Source: Ifrita kowaldi
Taxonomy: Eukaryota; Chordata; Aves; Passeriformes; Cinclosomatidae
Direction: 5' to 3'
Assembly: GCA_013398055.1 (NCBI GenBank)
Contig: VZRS01009527.1
Location: 134,215-198,214 of the forward strand
Length of the DNA: 64,000 bases
Shown: in pieces, positions 1-14,183 of the stretch
Position numbering within the stretch: position 1 is the stretch's first letter
Layout: each line of letters begins with the position of its first letter
Translations under genes and position numbers: made by a program
Notes under the pieces: model-generated
Database searches by the model: none
What the model was told of the DNA's origin: nothing
The model's input: only the letters and a program-made list of their open reading frames with translations

Positions 1-3000
1 TTTGAACAGTGCTCTTTCATTCTGGGGGATAATTTTCAGTATTAAGGAGTACTTGTAGAAGAACACTTTCTCTTCCTGTTTCTGCCACCTGCAAGGTTGC
101 AAAGGCTGTTATTGACCTGCAACAGTACTGATCCTGTAGTACTGATCCAGCTCATTTATTTCTTCCACTCCTACCCCATGATATTGTTTGCAGTTTCATT
201 CCATCCGCAAGCACACGGACATTTAAAGTTTATTATCCAACACTTCTTAGGTCTCAGAATGGTAAATCTATTAAAATAGAACCTTTCGAGTAATGAATAA
301 GTAACATTTTATGACTTGTCCATAGACATTTCTCTATTCTTTTTACCATAAGGTTAGCAAATTATATTACTGCAATCAGGGATGTAAATAGTCAAGTTAA
401 TCTACTCCGTAAGAAACAGAGCTCAAGAGAGGAGTTCTTTGAATATTTTCATAATGAGAGTGAAAAAGAAAGGTGAAGAGAGGATTTATAAAACACCAGA
501 GAGAACCAGGAGGACGAAAATGGTTGGGATATCACTGCTTGTCAGCACCAGTGAACAGCAGTACTCTTCTGATGAACTTCAAGTTTCATAGTCAAGGATC
601 CTCCAAAAATCAACAGGTCTATCCAGCTACCCCATGGAACTGTTTGCAGTGACTTCAAGATATTGATTCCTTTTTCTACCTACTGCACCTTTTTACGGCA
701 TAGGAAGGGGACTTTCACAGCATCTATAATCTCAAACTAACACTGTGAATAATATACAGAAGAGGATGCCTCCTGCTGTTTTTCTGCACCCAGAGATGTA
801 AAAAATGTTTTTGGATCATGTATATCAAATTTGTTATTTTGAAAGGGCAAATATAGCTGCATGCAGCCACATATTTTGTCTCTGAAAGGCCTTTGACTCT
901 GCACATCAGGAAATTGCTTCCTTTTTTTTTTTTTAACTCTCAACATCTAGCAAGCCAGAATTATTTTTAAAATGTAATATTTTTCATAGCTTGCATTTAA
1001 ACAGATGATTTATGGGGTTTTCATACCTGAAGGGTGATAAAATTTCTGTAATACTCTGCATCTGTTAAAATTGCTTTAGTAATCATTTAAGTATTAAGCT
1101 TACTGCATACATAATTCAAGTGCCATGGCACATGAGTCTGTGTCCACAAGTGTTACAAGAATTTTGCAGAAAAATTGCCATGACTGTTAAAAGACTGGTG
1201 ATTATATCTTTGCATGCTAACCTGAACAGTAAGGTCATCTGGAAGGCTCTCTTTTGCTATTGCAGTGGCTGTGCAGAATACCCAACACATTTAGGATATC
1301 ACACTGGTTTCCTGTCTCGACATCCCACCCCTTACATGGGGGAGCAGCAAGATCTGTTTCCTTCTATAAAGGTCTCTGCTAGAACTTACATAAGCCAAAG
1401 AAACAGTATCTGTTTGAACGACAGGAGGAACAGCAATGCCAGTGCTGCTGTGGAGACTGTCAGAGAAGTTCAGCTCCTCTTCCCTGGAAGTTTGCCACAC
1501 TGGTATTAGCAGTGTTCTCCTCCTTGTTGATTGGAGGTGTTGCAGTTTGGGAACTGTCATTCTGGAGTAAGTTCTTTAGAAAATTAGCTATTTGCCTCTG
1601 GAATGGCCACAAGCACAAATAAAACTTGGAGGCCTAAAGCTTGATCTGGTGGCAGTGGTTGGCCACAGTGAACTGAACCCAAAGACAGGATGAATGTGCC
1701 AGCAGAAAAGAACTCAGAAGTGTCTGCTGGAGCTCAGCCTTCCATGGTGTGGCAACCCTTTATTACCTCTACTGACACACAAGTGTTTTAGATGTGTCTA
1801 GAAAAGCCCTGTTGGGTTTTTTTTACAGGTATATAGTCACACATATATGACTGTAGTACCCACTAGTGCTTCCTTTATGATGCCTGACACATCTTGTCTT
1901 TGGGAAAAGTAACCTGTAAAAGTAGGATGGATAACTGAAGAAAAGAGGAGGAATTGCTCGAATTACATCATTTGACCTCAGGGTTTCGTGACCTGCTCTT
2001 GTGTGGAGTGCAGTGACATGTAGCCTGCCTGGGATGTGCTGTGTTGTCATTGGATGCTTGTTCAGAATGCCAGCTTCTTACCTTTCACTGTGTGGCATGG
2101 CTGCAGAAGTGAGGTGGCAATTCCTTTGGTGAATATTTTCACTGTCTTGATTTTGTCACTAGATAAGAAACAATGAAAATGACCTGTAACAAGCAAGGTT
2201 AAATACTGACAGAAACATTAGGATATGTTTTTCTTGTAATTCTGTTTTTCTTTTAAGAGGTTAATTAACAGCCAAAACGATGCTAATTATATGGCTTGGA
2301 AATTATCCACCACAGTGAAGGCCAACATTTTCAGCTGACAGATAGGAGAAGGAAATACAGATACATGAACTACTGAATGCAAATATATTTCTGGTGTAGG
2401 GGTAGGGCTGTGTGTGTGAGAAAGGGACTACACTGCCTGAATCAACCCCGTTCTTTTAAGCCAGTGGAGTAGGTAAATTTTCATGAAAGCTTAGAGTTCA
2501 GTAATTTTAGGATGGAGTTTAATGATGTGCTTCTCCTTGAGCTGGTATTTTTTTTTTTCACTTGCAAGGTTTCTAACAATAATGGTTGAAATTCACTGGC
2601 TTCTAATCTCCTGTCTAAAGCCATGGTTTGATATTAGGTGGTAGCTGAGCTTAAGCAGTCTCTCATTCTTTTCTTCTGCACAGTGGTGAAAACGGAGGGG
2701 AGAGGCAAATTATTGAGGTTAGCATAGGATTGTGAAGTTGTTCCTTGAAAGTTTTCCTAAGTAGGAAGTAGAAAGGAGTGCTTTGGATCAGATAAACTTA
2801 CTCTAATGTCTGTCTTTGTGTTAGAAGTCCTGTAATCACAGATGATGTATCTTGTGTGTGTCCTTTGGTATGGGGGCTGGAGGTGAGTGGAGAAACTTGA
2901 GTGTGTTCTGCCTTGGACCTTTCTCTCTGAGTAACTTTCATGATGTTGGTCTTAAACTTCTTAGAATGTGTTTTGAAACTCAGAAACAGGCTTGATTTTC

Positions 3001-5930
3001 TTGTCTGGTTCCTGATTGTTCTGGGGTTCGAGTGTGGTTGTGAATTCCTCTTTAACTGTGAAAGAACCTAGGGTCTTAAGTCTGCTTCTATTTATAACAG
3101 CCCATGTTGACTTACATTGACTGAAAACTCCAAAAGAAGCAAAGTTCCTCTGTAACATAGAAGTTTACCACATGTGCTGCATTTCAGGATCCTCAGCTTT
3201 TTCCCATCTCCCATCTGACAACAGCGTGTCAGTTTTCCTGCACCATTTTAAAGTTGTTTTTTTCCCCTCTTAGGCTGATCACATGCTTTACCACTCAGTT
3301 TTACAACTGGAGCTCTGAAAATGACACCAAAAAGACTTTCTCTTGCCTTCCATCTCTTCTCAAGAGGTTACAGTGAAAGTATAAGACTGTGTTTGGGTAA
3401 TCCAGTTACCTGAAAACCATATGCCAAAAGTAGTCTGAACTTGCTGCAGCCTTTTTCCTTATAGAAACATGTATGGATAGAAGGCCCTTCAACATTTGTG
3501 CTTCTTATGTGTGCAGTTTTAATTCCTGGACACCATCCAGTGATGGCTTGGAGTCATGCCTATTGTGACTAGTGATCCCTCTATCTCCCTGCACAGAGAT
3601 ATGTGCTTGGGGTAGGGAAATATCTAGTGAGAAAACATGCTCATAGAAAAATGCCTAAGTTGAAATAAATTCTACAAATAGTAATGAACAAAGCATGTCA
3701 GTCTAAGAGTAAACTGCAGCCTTCTGTAACAGAAGAAAATTTTTCATCTCAGCTCAATAGGAAATGGAAACAAAAAATAGTAGTTAGTGTTGTATATTCC
3801 ACATATCACCTCCTATAGTTGTATGGGTACCACAACATAAGCATATTGGTTGTGCAAATATTTTTATCAGCAGCTAAAGAAGATAATATTTTGAATTGCC
3901 ATTAATGAAAACCTTATCAAGGTGGGCTGTTCCTTACTTTATTCTCTTTCTCAGTTTGATTGTGCTGCAAAAATGTTTAATTCAGCAGGTTATGGATGAG
4001 GCTATTCATTCATCTGACTGGTTTAATTTTCTGGAATAGGCAATGGTAAAACTATGAAACTACAAAAAAAACCCTAAACAAATTTGGCATGTCTTTTGAC
4101 TGTGAGAATGCACTGGGAGTAATTACCTTGGCAAGTAAGGATATACTAAAATTGTTCTTAACAGTTTTCAAACAAACAGTTGCCTATGTATCACCTGTAT
4201 GCTTGTGAGGACTTAGCCCCTCCTTCAGGGTGGTTCTTAAAGCTGGTCATCAGCACCATTTAAATTTTGTTAAAAATTTTAGCCTAAAAGTCTTAAGTAG
4301 TCATTCAGGGGCTGCTTTCTGAGTAGGTCGGCCATGTCTGCTGTGGGTTGGAGGGTGGTATTATGCTGCTTCTAGTAGGTGTCAAAACCCACGTGGGTGA
4401 CATAAAAATGTAAAATATAAACAAATGAACACTGGAATGGAGGAGGTTGGGGAGAGGGAATGAGAATGACCAACCTTAAAGAACTATTTTGCACAGTGTT
4501 AATAAGAAACATAGTTTGATATTTAAAACAGCTTACCTAAGTATCATATTATAGATTTTCTTTGTAAGGGGACAGAATATGAGAGGATAGCAGAATCTTC
4601 TTTGCTATGCTGAAATAAATCAAGTTATTAAAAGTATGCAAAGTTTTGAGAATACCTGTAGTATGTAGCTATTAGTGTTTAAAAATCAGAGTCAATGCTG
4701 CAAATTAAATTACATTTATGGCAATTTTCTCGTTATTCTGTACTTTATGTTTCTTGTTTTATAGGAGATACAGAGTACTTTTTGTTGTGCTTTTTGTATT
4801 ATGTTGTACAAAGGTTCTCAGTGATAAGACTAGACAAAAGGTTAATCTATTTTCAGTGTGGTTTATTGGCATGGGTTGTGGGAACTTTGAGGGAATGTTC
4901 GAGCTCGAGTACATAGAGAACAGGACTGGGAAATTTTTGATTTAAAAATTACATTAGGAAAAGATATGAATATAACTTGCTAAGATTTAAGTATAGCGTC
5001 TACTTGCTTTCAAAGAATTATAAAAAAATAACACTTAAGTAGTGTATATTTGTTGCCAAAGGACTGAATTCAAACTGCTTCATGGACGGAAGTCATGAGC
5101 TAAGCACTTGGAACGAGTTTGTGAAAGCTTACTGTTTGAAAGCAGCATTAGACAGTAGCCTCTTCTGGAACAAATGGTATTTTCTTTGCAATTACTCCTC
5201 TTAATTGGTCTGTTCAGTGTTGAAAACCAGAAGAATCTGGGAGAAAGAAAAGCTTCTCATATGAACTGAAGTCTGACAGAACTGTGCTAATCCTAAAATT
5301 TTGACAGACTTTGTGGCGAACCCCAAGTCATTGATTCAGCTCATTAACTGTTGTTGTGTGAAGGAAATACTGTGGACTACTTAACTCGAGACATTTTTGG
5401 AAAATTTTAATTAGTGGCACATGTAATTAAAACAACTTAATTTTTTTTTATTTCTGTCTTTGTTAATTGCTCTGATAAAATCACAGATTAAAAAGTATAG
5501 CAAAAGTAATAAAAGTGAAGTAATTAGTGCATTAAAGTAATTAATGTGATGTAAAGGTTATCATGTGCTATTTAAGTGCATCCAGAAAGAAAAAATAGAA
5601 CCCAGGATAACTCACTTTGATTTGCCCAGGTCTGCCCTTCTTCTGAACACAGGTAGAGAGATTAGTTGAAAAAGTGTTAGTAAAGCAATCAGCTGTCTGT
5701 TCTGAAGAGTGTTATCTTATTTAGTGGTAGCTTGCTTGTCTTCTCCCTATGGAGGGATTTAAGCAGTCAGGACTGCAAGAAATTGCTGCAACATTGTGTT
5801 GCTGTTGTGGAGAGATGCTACAATAATCACTTTATAGGGGGTTTCTGTTGTGTCTGGTTGTGGTTGTGCTGAATTACACCCTGTTTAGTGCACATCATTT
5901 CGCTGTTCTGTGTTTGGAAGGTTGTCTTCC
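1..5930. other. Non-coding, apparently unique sequence
   Basis: I see no gene here. Open frames are at most about 130 codons, lack domain signatures and do not sit between convincing splice sites. A T run of 13 at 922-934 and a T run at 2549-2558 are the only simple sequences of note. It is either the distant 5' flank of the ANKRD28 start found here, or first-intron sequence of a longer isoform. Confidence 0.6.
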
Positions 5931-6352
5931 TGTCATTAGGGTTGGAAATGACCTCTGGAGGTCATCAGTCCAACGCCTCCCAGGGCAGGGTCACGCAGAG
6001 CAGGTGACACAGAAACATACTCAGGTGAGTTTTAAATGTCTCCAGAGAGGGAGACTCCATGACCTCTCTGGGCAGCCTGTTCCAGTGCTCTGCCACCTCA
6101 ATGAGAAGAAGTTGTTCCTTATTTTGAGGTGAAACTTCTTGTGGTTTAGTTTATGGACATTGCTCCTTGTCCTGTCGCTGGGCACCACTGAAAAGAATCT
6201 GGCACCATCCTCCTGGCACCCACCTTTGAGATATTTGTAAGCATTGATGAGATTCCTTCTCCATCTTCTCTAATCTAACAGGCCCAGCTCCCACATTCTC
6301 TACTCACAAGAGGAGATGTAGTCACACAATTTTTTCTCATCTGGCCCCTATC
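5931..6352 (-). mobile_element. CR1 LINE, 3' end fragment, minus orientation
   Basis: From TTAGGGTTGGAAATGACCTC onward the + strand reads as the reverse complement of an avian CR1 3' region. Recognisable blocks, in order, are the GGTTGGAA block, the CCAACGCCTCCCAGGGCAGG block, the GACCTCTCTGGGCAGCCTGT block, the TTGTCCTGTCGCTGGGCACC block and the CTCACAAGAGGAGATG block. About 420 bases remain, so the element is 5' truncated, as is normal for CR1. Divergence is substantial and the right boundary is approximate. The terminal short repeat usual for CR1 is not clear at the left edge. Confidence 0.9.
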
Positions 6353-9300
6353 TTCACCTTGGAGAAGAGAAAAACTTTAAATTGTCATGTGGCACGTGAC
6401 AATTCTTGGGTTTCTGTCTGTCAAGAAAACATCTGACTTGTTTTATTTGTTTTTAAGAGCATTGCACCTAGGTAATTGTAGGTAGCCAATGTACTTTGGA
6501 AGTGAATTCTATTTAGTCAGTGTAATGGCACTTTAGCTGAGCAAGGTCTTAGTTTGGTTTTCATGATCTGCTTTAGATTGATGGCATTACTTGCTTGGGA
6601 TTAATTTTCCTGGGAATGTCTGTGTCCACTGTGCAAGTGGACTTAGCTGTAACAGTTAACCTGTCTTTTTTCTCGTCCCTTGAAGTGTTCCACTGTCTGT
6701 GAAATGTAATAATATTTAAAAAAAAATATTTACTCTTTTTTTTTTTTCCTGTAATGACCTCATCTTGCTGAACTTCAATTGTGCTCTTATATACAGCAGT
6801 TCTCAGGTCAGATAGAGAAGGTGACTGACTTCTGGCAGTCAGAGGTATCTGATTTTCTTCCCTTTGCAGGCTGTGTTGATGTAGTGGAATCTGCTGTGGC
6901 ACTTGTGCATGGCAGGTAAGAATGCCAGTTTTCCTCGTGTGTTTATGTGGAAGGGGCACTCATGATCTAAGCTTTAAGCAGTTGACAGAGTGCACAGAAA
7001 GGAGATGATTGGCCATGTGTCCTGTCCAAGCAACTGGACTCTTCCCTGGAGTAAGAGAGTCCTAAATTGTGTTGTACTACCCTCTATGTTTCCTGTGGAA
7101 TTACAGTGAACTGGAAAATGCGGCTTTTGTTTTTCACTCTGATATTTGACTTGCCATTGACTGATTTGGGCCTCTTGCAAGCTGAGGTGCTGCTACATCC
7201 ATGTGTGAAAATATGTCTCTGAGTCTACTGGCCAGTTCTCTCAGTGTTTTGCATTTTGGGGAATGAAGACTGTGTATCATTGAGCTGTGTTAAAAGCTCA
7301 AAGCTTTGTTTGGACACACCTATAATGGAATGCCTCTGTTCCAAGTGAATTCTGACTCTTCTCCTGTCCCATCTTAAAAACGTTTTTGTCCTGTAACAGC
7401 AGCCTCAAGGCTGATAAGGCAACAGCACCCCATGTGTGCTAGCGTTTATAGGAAATTGCAGACTCTTAAATCTATTCAAAGAGCTGCTTATTCCATATAT
7501 TTTGCTATGTTTTCCAGTCTTTTTCTTAAAAGACCTAGTCAATAGGATTAAGAAGACAACTGCTATTTGCTTTGCTGGCCTTGGGAATAGAGAAATGACT
7601 GCATGCCCTGTTATTCCCTGTGTATTATGGTGCTTCCTCATTAAAGATCCAGTGAGGTCATTTGGATGTACTTCCATTTTTGCTTTCAAAAATTAATCTA
7701 AAAACATTATTTTTAGAAGTGCTGTTTTCCTTTCAGGGAGGGAGAAACAGCTCCAAGGAGTTTTTTACTTATGATGATTTTGTTCCTGTTAGTGCCTGAG
7801 TTGAATGTTTCCAGTAGACATTCTTTTTTATGCCTATAACTTATATTTTACAAATGCATACACTTTTGTTTGAAATAGTATTTATGTTTTATCATTCTGT
7901 CTGATGGATGTGTGTTTTCTAAAATGCTCCTAACCTTTCTTCCTGTTTTTCCTACCCTTTTATTGGGTAGAGTGGAAATGTTAAAATTCCGACACATGAA
8001 AATTAAATAGTAATGATTAAAATCCATGAATTAAGAAACAATTTCTTAAAGGTCGTGTGCTGGTAAAAGATCACCTCACAAACTGCTACTCTGCTGTCCT
8101 ATAAATACTATTGATCAAGTCTAATCTTTGTGCCTTGGCAGATACCTAAAGTATGCAATTCTTTCGTCCCTCTACTCAATATCCATTTTTAACTGTTGTC
8201 TTCCCATAGATGTTCTGAAATATGTCGCAGCTGTATTCTAGAAAGTCTCTGTTCCACAGTTGTAATCTGAGGGGTTTCAACTCTTCAGTCCTCTTGTGTG
8301 TTTTAAACACTGAGGTTTCTATGAAGCCAGACTGTAGACTTTGAGAGGTAACCTGCTATGGACAAACATAGACTCAAATAGCTCAAAACCTATGCTTTCT
8401 TCTGATTTTAATGTCTATGAACATCACTTTTTGATTTGTATTTCTCTTTGAATGTGACAGGCATCTGTTCAGATTGGAAAGCATTACTCTTTTCTGGTCT
8501 TATGTACAGTGATTTTGAAGAGTAGCTGTAGGTTCTAAAGAAGTCTGTCCTGGGTGTGAAGTTTCTTAATGGGTTGATTTATATATGAACTGCTGTGACT
8601 CATAGCAGGCTACCTTATTTTTATCCAGATAATTACCTTGCTAAAAGATGTGTGAAATGTAGAGATTTCTTCCCTCAGCTTAAGGAGCAATGCTATTGTC
8701 TATCTGTCCTTTTGATGTTATGTTTGATCAGAATTCATATTCTGCTTGCTTTGCTTTCTTCCCAAATTTTTAAAAGGAGATTATCTCTGAAGTGCTTAAA
8801 AAATTGTAGAAGTGAAAATGAGGACCATAATGGCATCTGAGCTGCAGTAGTTTGTTTGTTTGTGGGGTTTTTTTAAGTTGTGTCATTTCCAAGTATATCA
8901 TAAGAATTTTCAGTGTTGATACGGCTTTTTGTGTAAGTAGTTATTGTTTGAAATTATACATGTGCACATGCTGAAACAACACATAGATAAAGGTTTCTGG
9001 ATTTGTTAGAGGATCTTACTGCTCTTCTGCTTTGATAATTTTTCATTTTTAACAGTGGTGTGAACACCAGAGGATCAACATGTGTTTTCACTTATGTCAT
9101 TGGGATGCTTCATAGGCTCACAAGTCTTCAGGCTTGTCAGTTCATTATTTCACCTCTTGTTTTATGCCAGGGAACTGTTCAGGCTCAAGGCTTTTATCTG
9201 AATAGCAAATCACAGGGTAGGATTCAACATCAGGAGAACTATTAAGTCTGTTTTTTAATTTACTTTTATTTAAAAATGGTCTAGTACTTTTGCCATGATA

Positions 9301-12300
9301 TCTGACAGTTCTGCTGATTCATAATGAAACAGCTTGAATTACTGCTTTGTTTGCCTGTGCAGCTCCTCCACGTGGTTGTCCTTGGTAAATAGTAGTCACT
9401 GAGGAAATAGTATGGGATAGCATCCTTCTACTCCTCAAATCCTCCTCCCTCCCCTCAAATCAGCTCGGCTCACAGCTGCACGTATTTGTTAATGGTATTG
9501 ATTTTACGTTAGTGTACCTACTTGTGAACTGTGATTATTGGGGGCAGACATCCTTGTAAATATCTGCTGCTGCTAAACCTGCTGGGAGTTGTAAATGCTG
9601 TTAATATGACCTCTAGAATGCTCTGATATAATATGCCTGATTTTAACCAACTAAAAAATCAGCGGATCAGGTAAATAAACCAACATTAAGTGCATCAGTG
9701 TTTTTTTTTTTTAAGATCATAAACAGTTTTCTCATATAATTAAAAGATGAAGGCATGAAAACAAGGAGAAAGTGAGATATGATTTTAAATTAATTGTACG
9801 TTTCATGCTCCTTAAAGCTTGGTATAAATATAAACAAAGCATCACAAGGATTTTGGAACTGCAGATGGATGTCTATTCTCCTCCTTCCAGCTCCCAAGAT
9901 ATCTAGGAATATTTTGGGAAGAACTTGTTGTCCTTCCTGTAAGTACTCTAGTTTATATGTAACCATGATAAATAAACTCAATAAACACAAATGTGTTTGT
10001 GCTATATTGAAACAGTCTTTAGCATCATTTGGTACCACTGACTCTCATCAGATGTAGAAGATGGATGGTTCAGTGCTACATATGTTAAATTACATATCCT
10101 AAGATCCAAACTACAGCTTAGTTTTGTATTTTAAAATATATTGTTTTTATTACAACTCAAATAATGTTGGTAAGCTTAACCTCCATGTAGTTTGACTTTC
10201 CAGGACTTTTTAAAAGAAAATTGAAGAAACCTGAACTTGGCACATTTTTCCAGTATTAGTAATTTGTTTCATGATAAGCCTTGGTTATGACTTCCATGAG
10301 TTTGGGTCCCCCACCCACAGAGCTGTTTTGGGAATAGCAGCTTTCTGTGGCACGTTGCTCCAGACGCTGGTGATGGCTTTGTCCACCCTCGCTCAGATAC
10401 TGCCACAATATCATCTTTTTGGATGAGACTTCCCCCACCTTTGCTGGGATTAGTCTCACACTGCGTCATTGTGAGCTCCTTGTTTCTTCCAGTGTGGTCA
10501 TTGCTTTTACTCTGCTCAGCACAACTTGCTTCAGAAGGCTGCTTGCCAGTGTTGATTCTGTTGTTTTCATGTTGTTTTTTTCTTAGTCAATGCATTTTGT
10601 CTTGTCTCTATAACAAATGGTTATCGTAAATAGCTTCTTTCTGAATTATTGATGTTCCACAATGACTTCTTGCTCCAATCTATTTATACTTAGAGCATAT
10701 CTGCATTTTTCTGTGAGATAGAAATATTCATGTGAAATACAGCGTTAATCAACCACTGCAGTTTTGTTATATGTGAATTTGTAGGCATCTCTGTACTATA
10801 GATTTCTGTGTAGAATTCAACAAATAATTATAAATTCACAGAATAAGGTGCTTAGTGTCTGGCACTGTAGGTAGTTCTTAGTTTATCTGCTAAGTCTTCC
10901 TCTATTTCTCAGCTTAACTGCATCCATAGCATTAAGAGCAGAGCGTGGTATTGCTTTGTGTTCTCCCTGCTATCTTGCCAGACTATCCTTTGAATGTGAG
11001 TACAGATGGTATGACTCATTTACACTTGTCCTAAGCAGGCAACGTACTTAACACCAAGTATGTGCCTCCAGCTTTTGATTCCTGTGAAAAAGAGTGTTCC
11101 CCTCCCCACCCCAACGAGAGTTATTTTGCTATGATTTAATCAGATTTTAGTTCACCTTCCTTTTAAAATTAGGGAAGCAGTTTCCTTTTTTGTTTCCCCT
11201 AAAATGCAATTGACAGTGTTTTTAAAAGATGCCAGACCTCTGCTGATTTTGCTGAGGCCACTTTTAAATAGGAAAGATGAAGATGAGCAAATGAATGCCT
11301 CCATCGTTCGGAGGTAGAAAATACACTGAGGTACTGTAGACCTACTCTGATACCTTTTCAGTAGCTCTGGAATATAGATAACTGTTTTTTCCTAGTGTAT
11401 GAGGAATTTAGGTATTCTGCAACTTGGGACACGGGTAAATGGGCGAACATTTTCCTTTCTGAAACAGAGTGGGTCTGATAGTGCTTCATTGTTGTCTAGA
11501 CTTTGTCTGGCAGTCTTGAATATGCTGAATGGTTTATCTTCCCTCTATAGGAACAGGGGCAGAAAAGAAATCTTAGAAACTTGTGTGTGGTGGTCATGGT
11601 GGAATATTATTTCTTTTTACATAGAATCATTCACTTCTCTTTTCTCCATGCCTCAGCTGAGGATCTGCTCTTACAGGTAATGATGAGGAGCATGCAGTGT
11701 GTTGAAGGCGTGTTTGGCACTGAACAGCACCAAAGTGGAGCTGAGAGTTTGGGATAAAAGTGCAGGTTGATATATTGTCATGTGCCTTATTTGTTTAGCG
11801 TTTCCCTTTTCATTTCAGTCAGACCCAAAATCAAGCTCCATGTTGCTATACAGAATGCTTTTTTTTTTCTTTTTAAGGCAGTAAGTTTACTGAAAAAAAA
11901 AGGATCAGGAGCACATTTTTCCTAACTTTTTTTTAATATTAGCAATTTAAATGGGCAGAAGTTTGAAGTTTTCATTGTTCCATGGCTATGTCTTCCTACA
12001 TATAAAAATAGTATAGCAGCTCTGTTTTTCAACAAAAACTTTGTTTTCTTGCAGCTCTTTCACATATATGCTGTTTCTCAACATAAATTTGGAGGACCAG
12101 CCCTCCCTTAAACTTGTGTAGGTGTTCATAATTGCAGCAGAGCTGTGTGTCTGCTCCCACCTGGAAGCTGAACACTCTTGTTTAAGGCTCGTACTCCCTC
12201 TGATGGCAAACTGCTGCGCTTCTCTTGCTTTCTGTGTTCACTTTTATCTCTCTGCCTTGGTCTCCATTTTATCTTCTTGCTGCGATGCTGGATTAGGCTG

Positions 12301-14036
12301 TTGTTTCGTGTGTGTCCCACTGAAAGTGCAGTTTTAATGAAGCTGATAAAATTGAAGGACCCTACCAGACTGCATGTATACTAGACAACAGTAAGCTGTT
12401 TGGTTAGGTAGGGGGAAAGGAGGGAGAGCTTATCTCCTCTTCTTGGATTTATTTAATATTTTTAGCTATCGCCATCACTCTCCTGTGATACGAGCCATAC
12501 TTACTTCCTAATGTTTGGCTTAAACTGATGACTTTATCTCCCTGAAGCTTGAATTAGAGTACTTTGCCCTTTAAACTCAAATTCTTTGTTCCAGAAAACA
12601 ATTGTTTGGATAATATCATCTTAGGTTTGGTACAAAAAACCTTCAGCACTATAAAGGCTTTGTTAGTTGTTTTTGCATGGGATCGTTATTAAGAAATGAC
12701 GGTGTTTTAAATCTTGTAGTTATACTAATAAAGATCTAATATATAGAAAATAGAACTGTCATTGCAACTTGCATGTTAATGATGTGGTAGCATATGGTAA
12801 TCTTTTATTAGTCATTGGTAAATTTGGCATGTAGATTACAAATAGTGCAAAACAAAGCTGCTTATGGTGTGGTTACAGAAATAAGACATTGTACAGTTTG
12901 TGTGTCTTTGTACATCTGTGTATAGAAGACCAGTTTGAGAGAAAAGATAGCGAGCCTGTTGCCCCTTGGATAAATGAGCCTTTGCTACATCATCACTCAG
13001 AGGAGAAAAAAGCCAGCAGATATTTGTGTTCTCGTTGCATCTCTTTCCTGCTTCAGTAGTAGTAGTTTCAAATGTTTCTTGAAAGTGTTTGCTAAATTAT
13101 TTAATTATTATTAAATATTACTAATTTAATTAAATCTAACCTTTGGTTAACATCAATTATTTAAATGGGTAAAGACTGTCAGTTCTCATTCATTGTCACT
13201 GACTACAATAGCACTGTTGGGTACTTCGTGCATGCTGCCTTTCATGTGTGATGCTGGCAAGAGTTTCAGCTGGTGGAAGAGATGTTGGACTGTAGTGAGT
13301 TTTCTGGTGTGTTGTCAGGCCTTTTCTGATGGCGTGAAATCCAAATCGATGGTGCATCTGACTCAGTCCCCTATTTTGTTCAGTTTGTAGGAACTGTTAG
13401 GATGTCAGGCTTTCAAGTATTGCTTCTGTTTGCTTGCTCAGCCTTGCACCTGTTAGGGAATACTGTTTAGCATGTTTCTGGCAATTTTGGTGGAGGTAGG
13501 TGAACCTGTAAACATATCAGAAAGACTGAAGTAAAACTCTCTTAATTTTGAGCCTTTAGTATCTCCTTGAATGTGAAGTCAGTAGTCTTAAAAATTTAGG
13601 TGCCTACCTTAAATATGTGAAGTAACTAGAGCCTTCCAGGAATTCTGGCACTTGTAGGAGAGATGTTAAAGGAAGATGCTGGGAAGAAATTTTGTGGTCT
13701 TGCTCAAGTGTTTTGGTTTTCTTTGGTGTGCTGCCACCAAGTGACAAGGCTTGATATTGCCGCTCTTGTTTTTTGTATTGGTTTTTTTTTTTCTTTTTAA
13801 GAGTGATTTCCACAAATCACTCTCTTTTCTTCCTTTCAAACGGAAAAAGTCAGAATATTACTTTACACCCCTGGTACATTCGCATACAATATTTCCAATT
13901 ATTATTCAGAATGGCATGACTGCTTGGAAAGTCTGACTGAAATTTTTTAGGATAAAAGAACTGTCAAAACTAAGCTTTTTTTTCCCCCCAACATTCTGCT
14001 GTTCAGTTTAAATATTCTGGATTCTGTAAATTACTG
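6353..14036. other. Non-coding, mostly unique sequence
   Basis: No gene or known element recognised. Small features are an A/T run at 6718-6748 and an AT-rich tract at 13094-13135. A GC-richer patch at 10290-10470 (rich in CCCACC and CTGGTGATGG type words) reads in two overlapping minus-strand frames of 66-67 codons; I do not recognise either. Confidence 0.55.
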
Positions 14037-14183
14037 TGGAGTCTCCCTCACTGGAGATATTCAAGAACTGTTTGGATGCAATCCTGTGCCACGTGCTCTA
14101 GGGTGACTCTTTGAGTGGGGAGGTTGGACCAGATGACCCACTGTGGTCCCTTCTAACCTCACCCATCCTGTGATTCCGTGATT
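14037..14183 (+). mobile_element. CR1 LINE, extreme 3' end, plus orientation
   Basis: The stretch contains, in order, the CTGGAGATATTCAAGAACTG block, the GGATGCAATCCTGTGCCACG block, the GAGGTTGGACCAGATGACCC block, GGTCCCTTCTAACCTCACCC and a terminal TGTGATTCCGTGATT. These are the last approximately 150 bases of an avian CR1, ending in the short ATTCTGTG-like repeat that defines its 3' terminus. The 5' part is missing, a standard target-primed truncation. The orientation is opposite to the copy at 5.9 kb. Confidence 0.92.

Noticed and set aside
1120..1509. Plus-strand open frame of 129 codons
   Set aside because: No recognisable family and no flanking splice sites tied to another exon; overlapped by an equally open minus-strand frame, as expected for chance.
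6573..6959. Minus-strand open frame of 128 codons
   Set aside because: Includes a Lys-rich run translated from simple T-rich DNA and has no domain signature.
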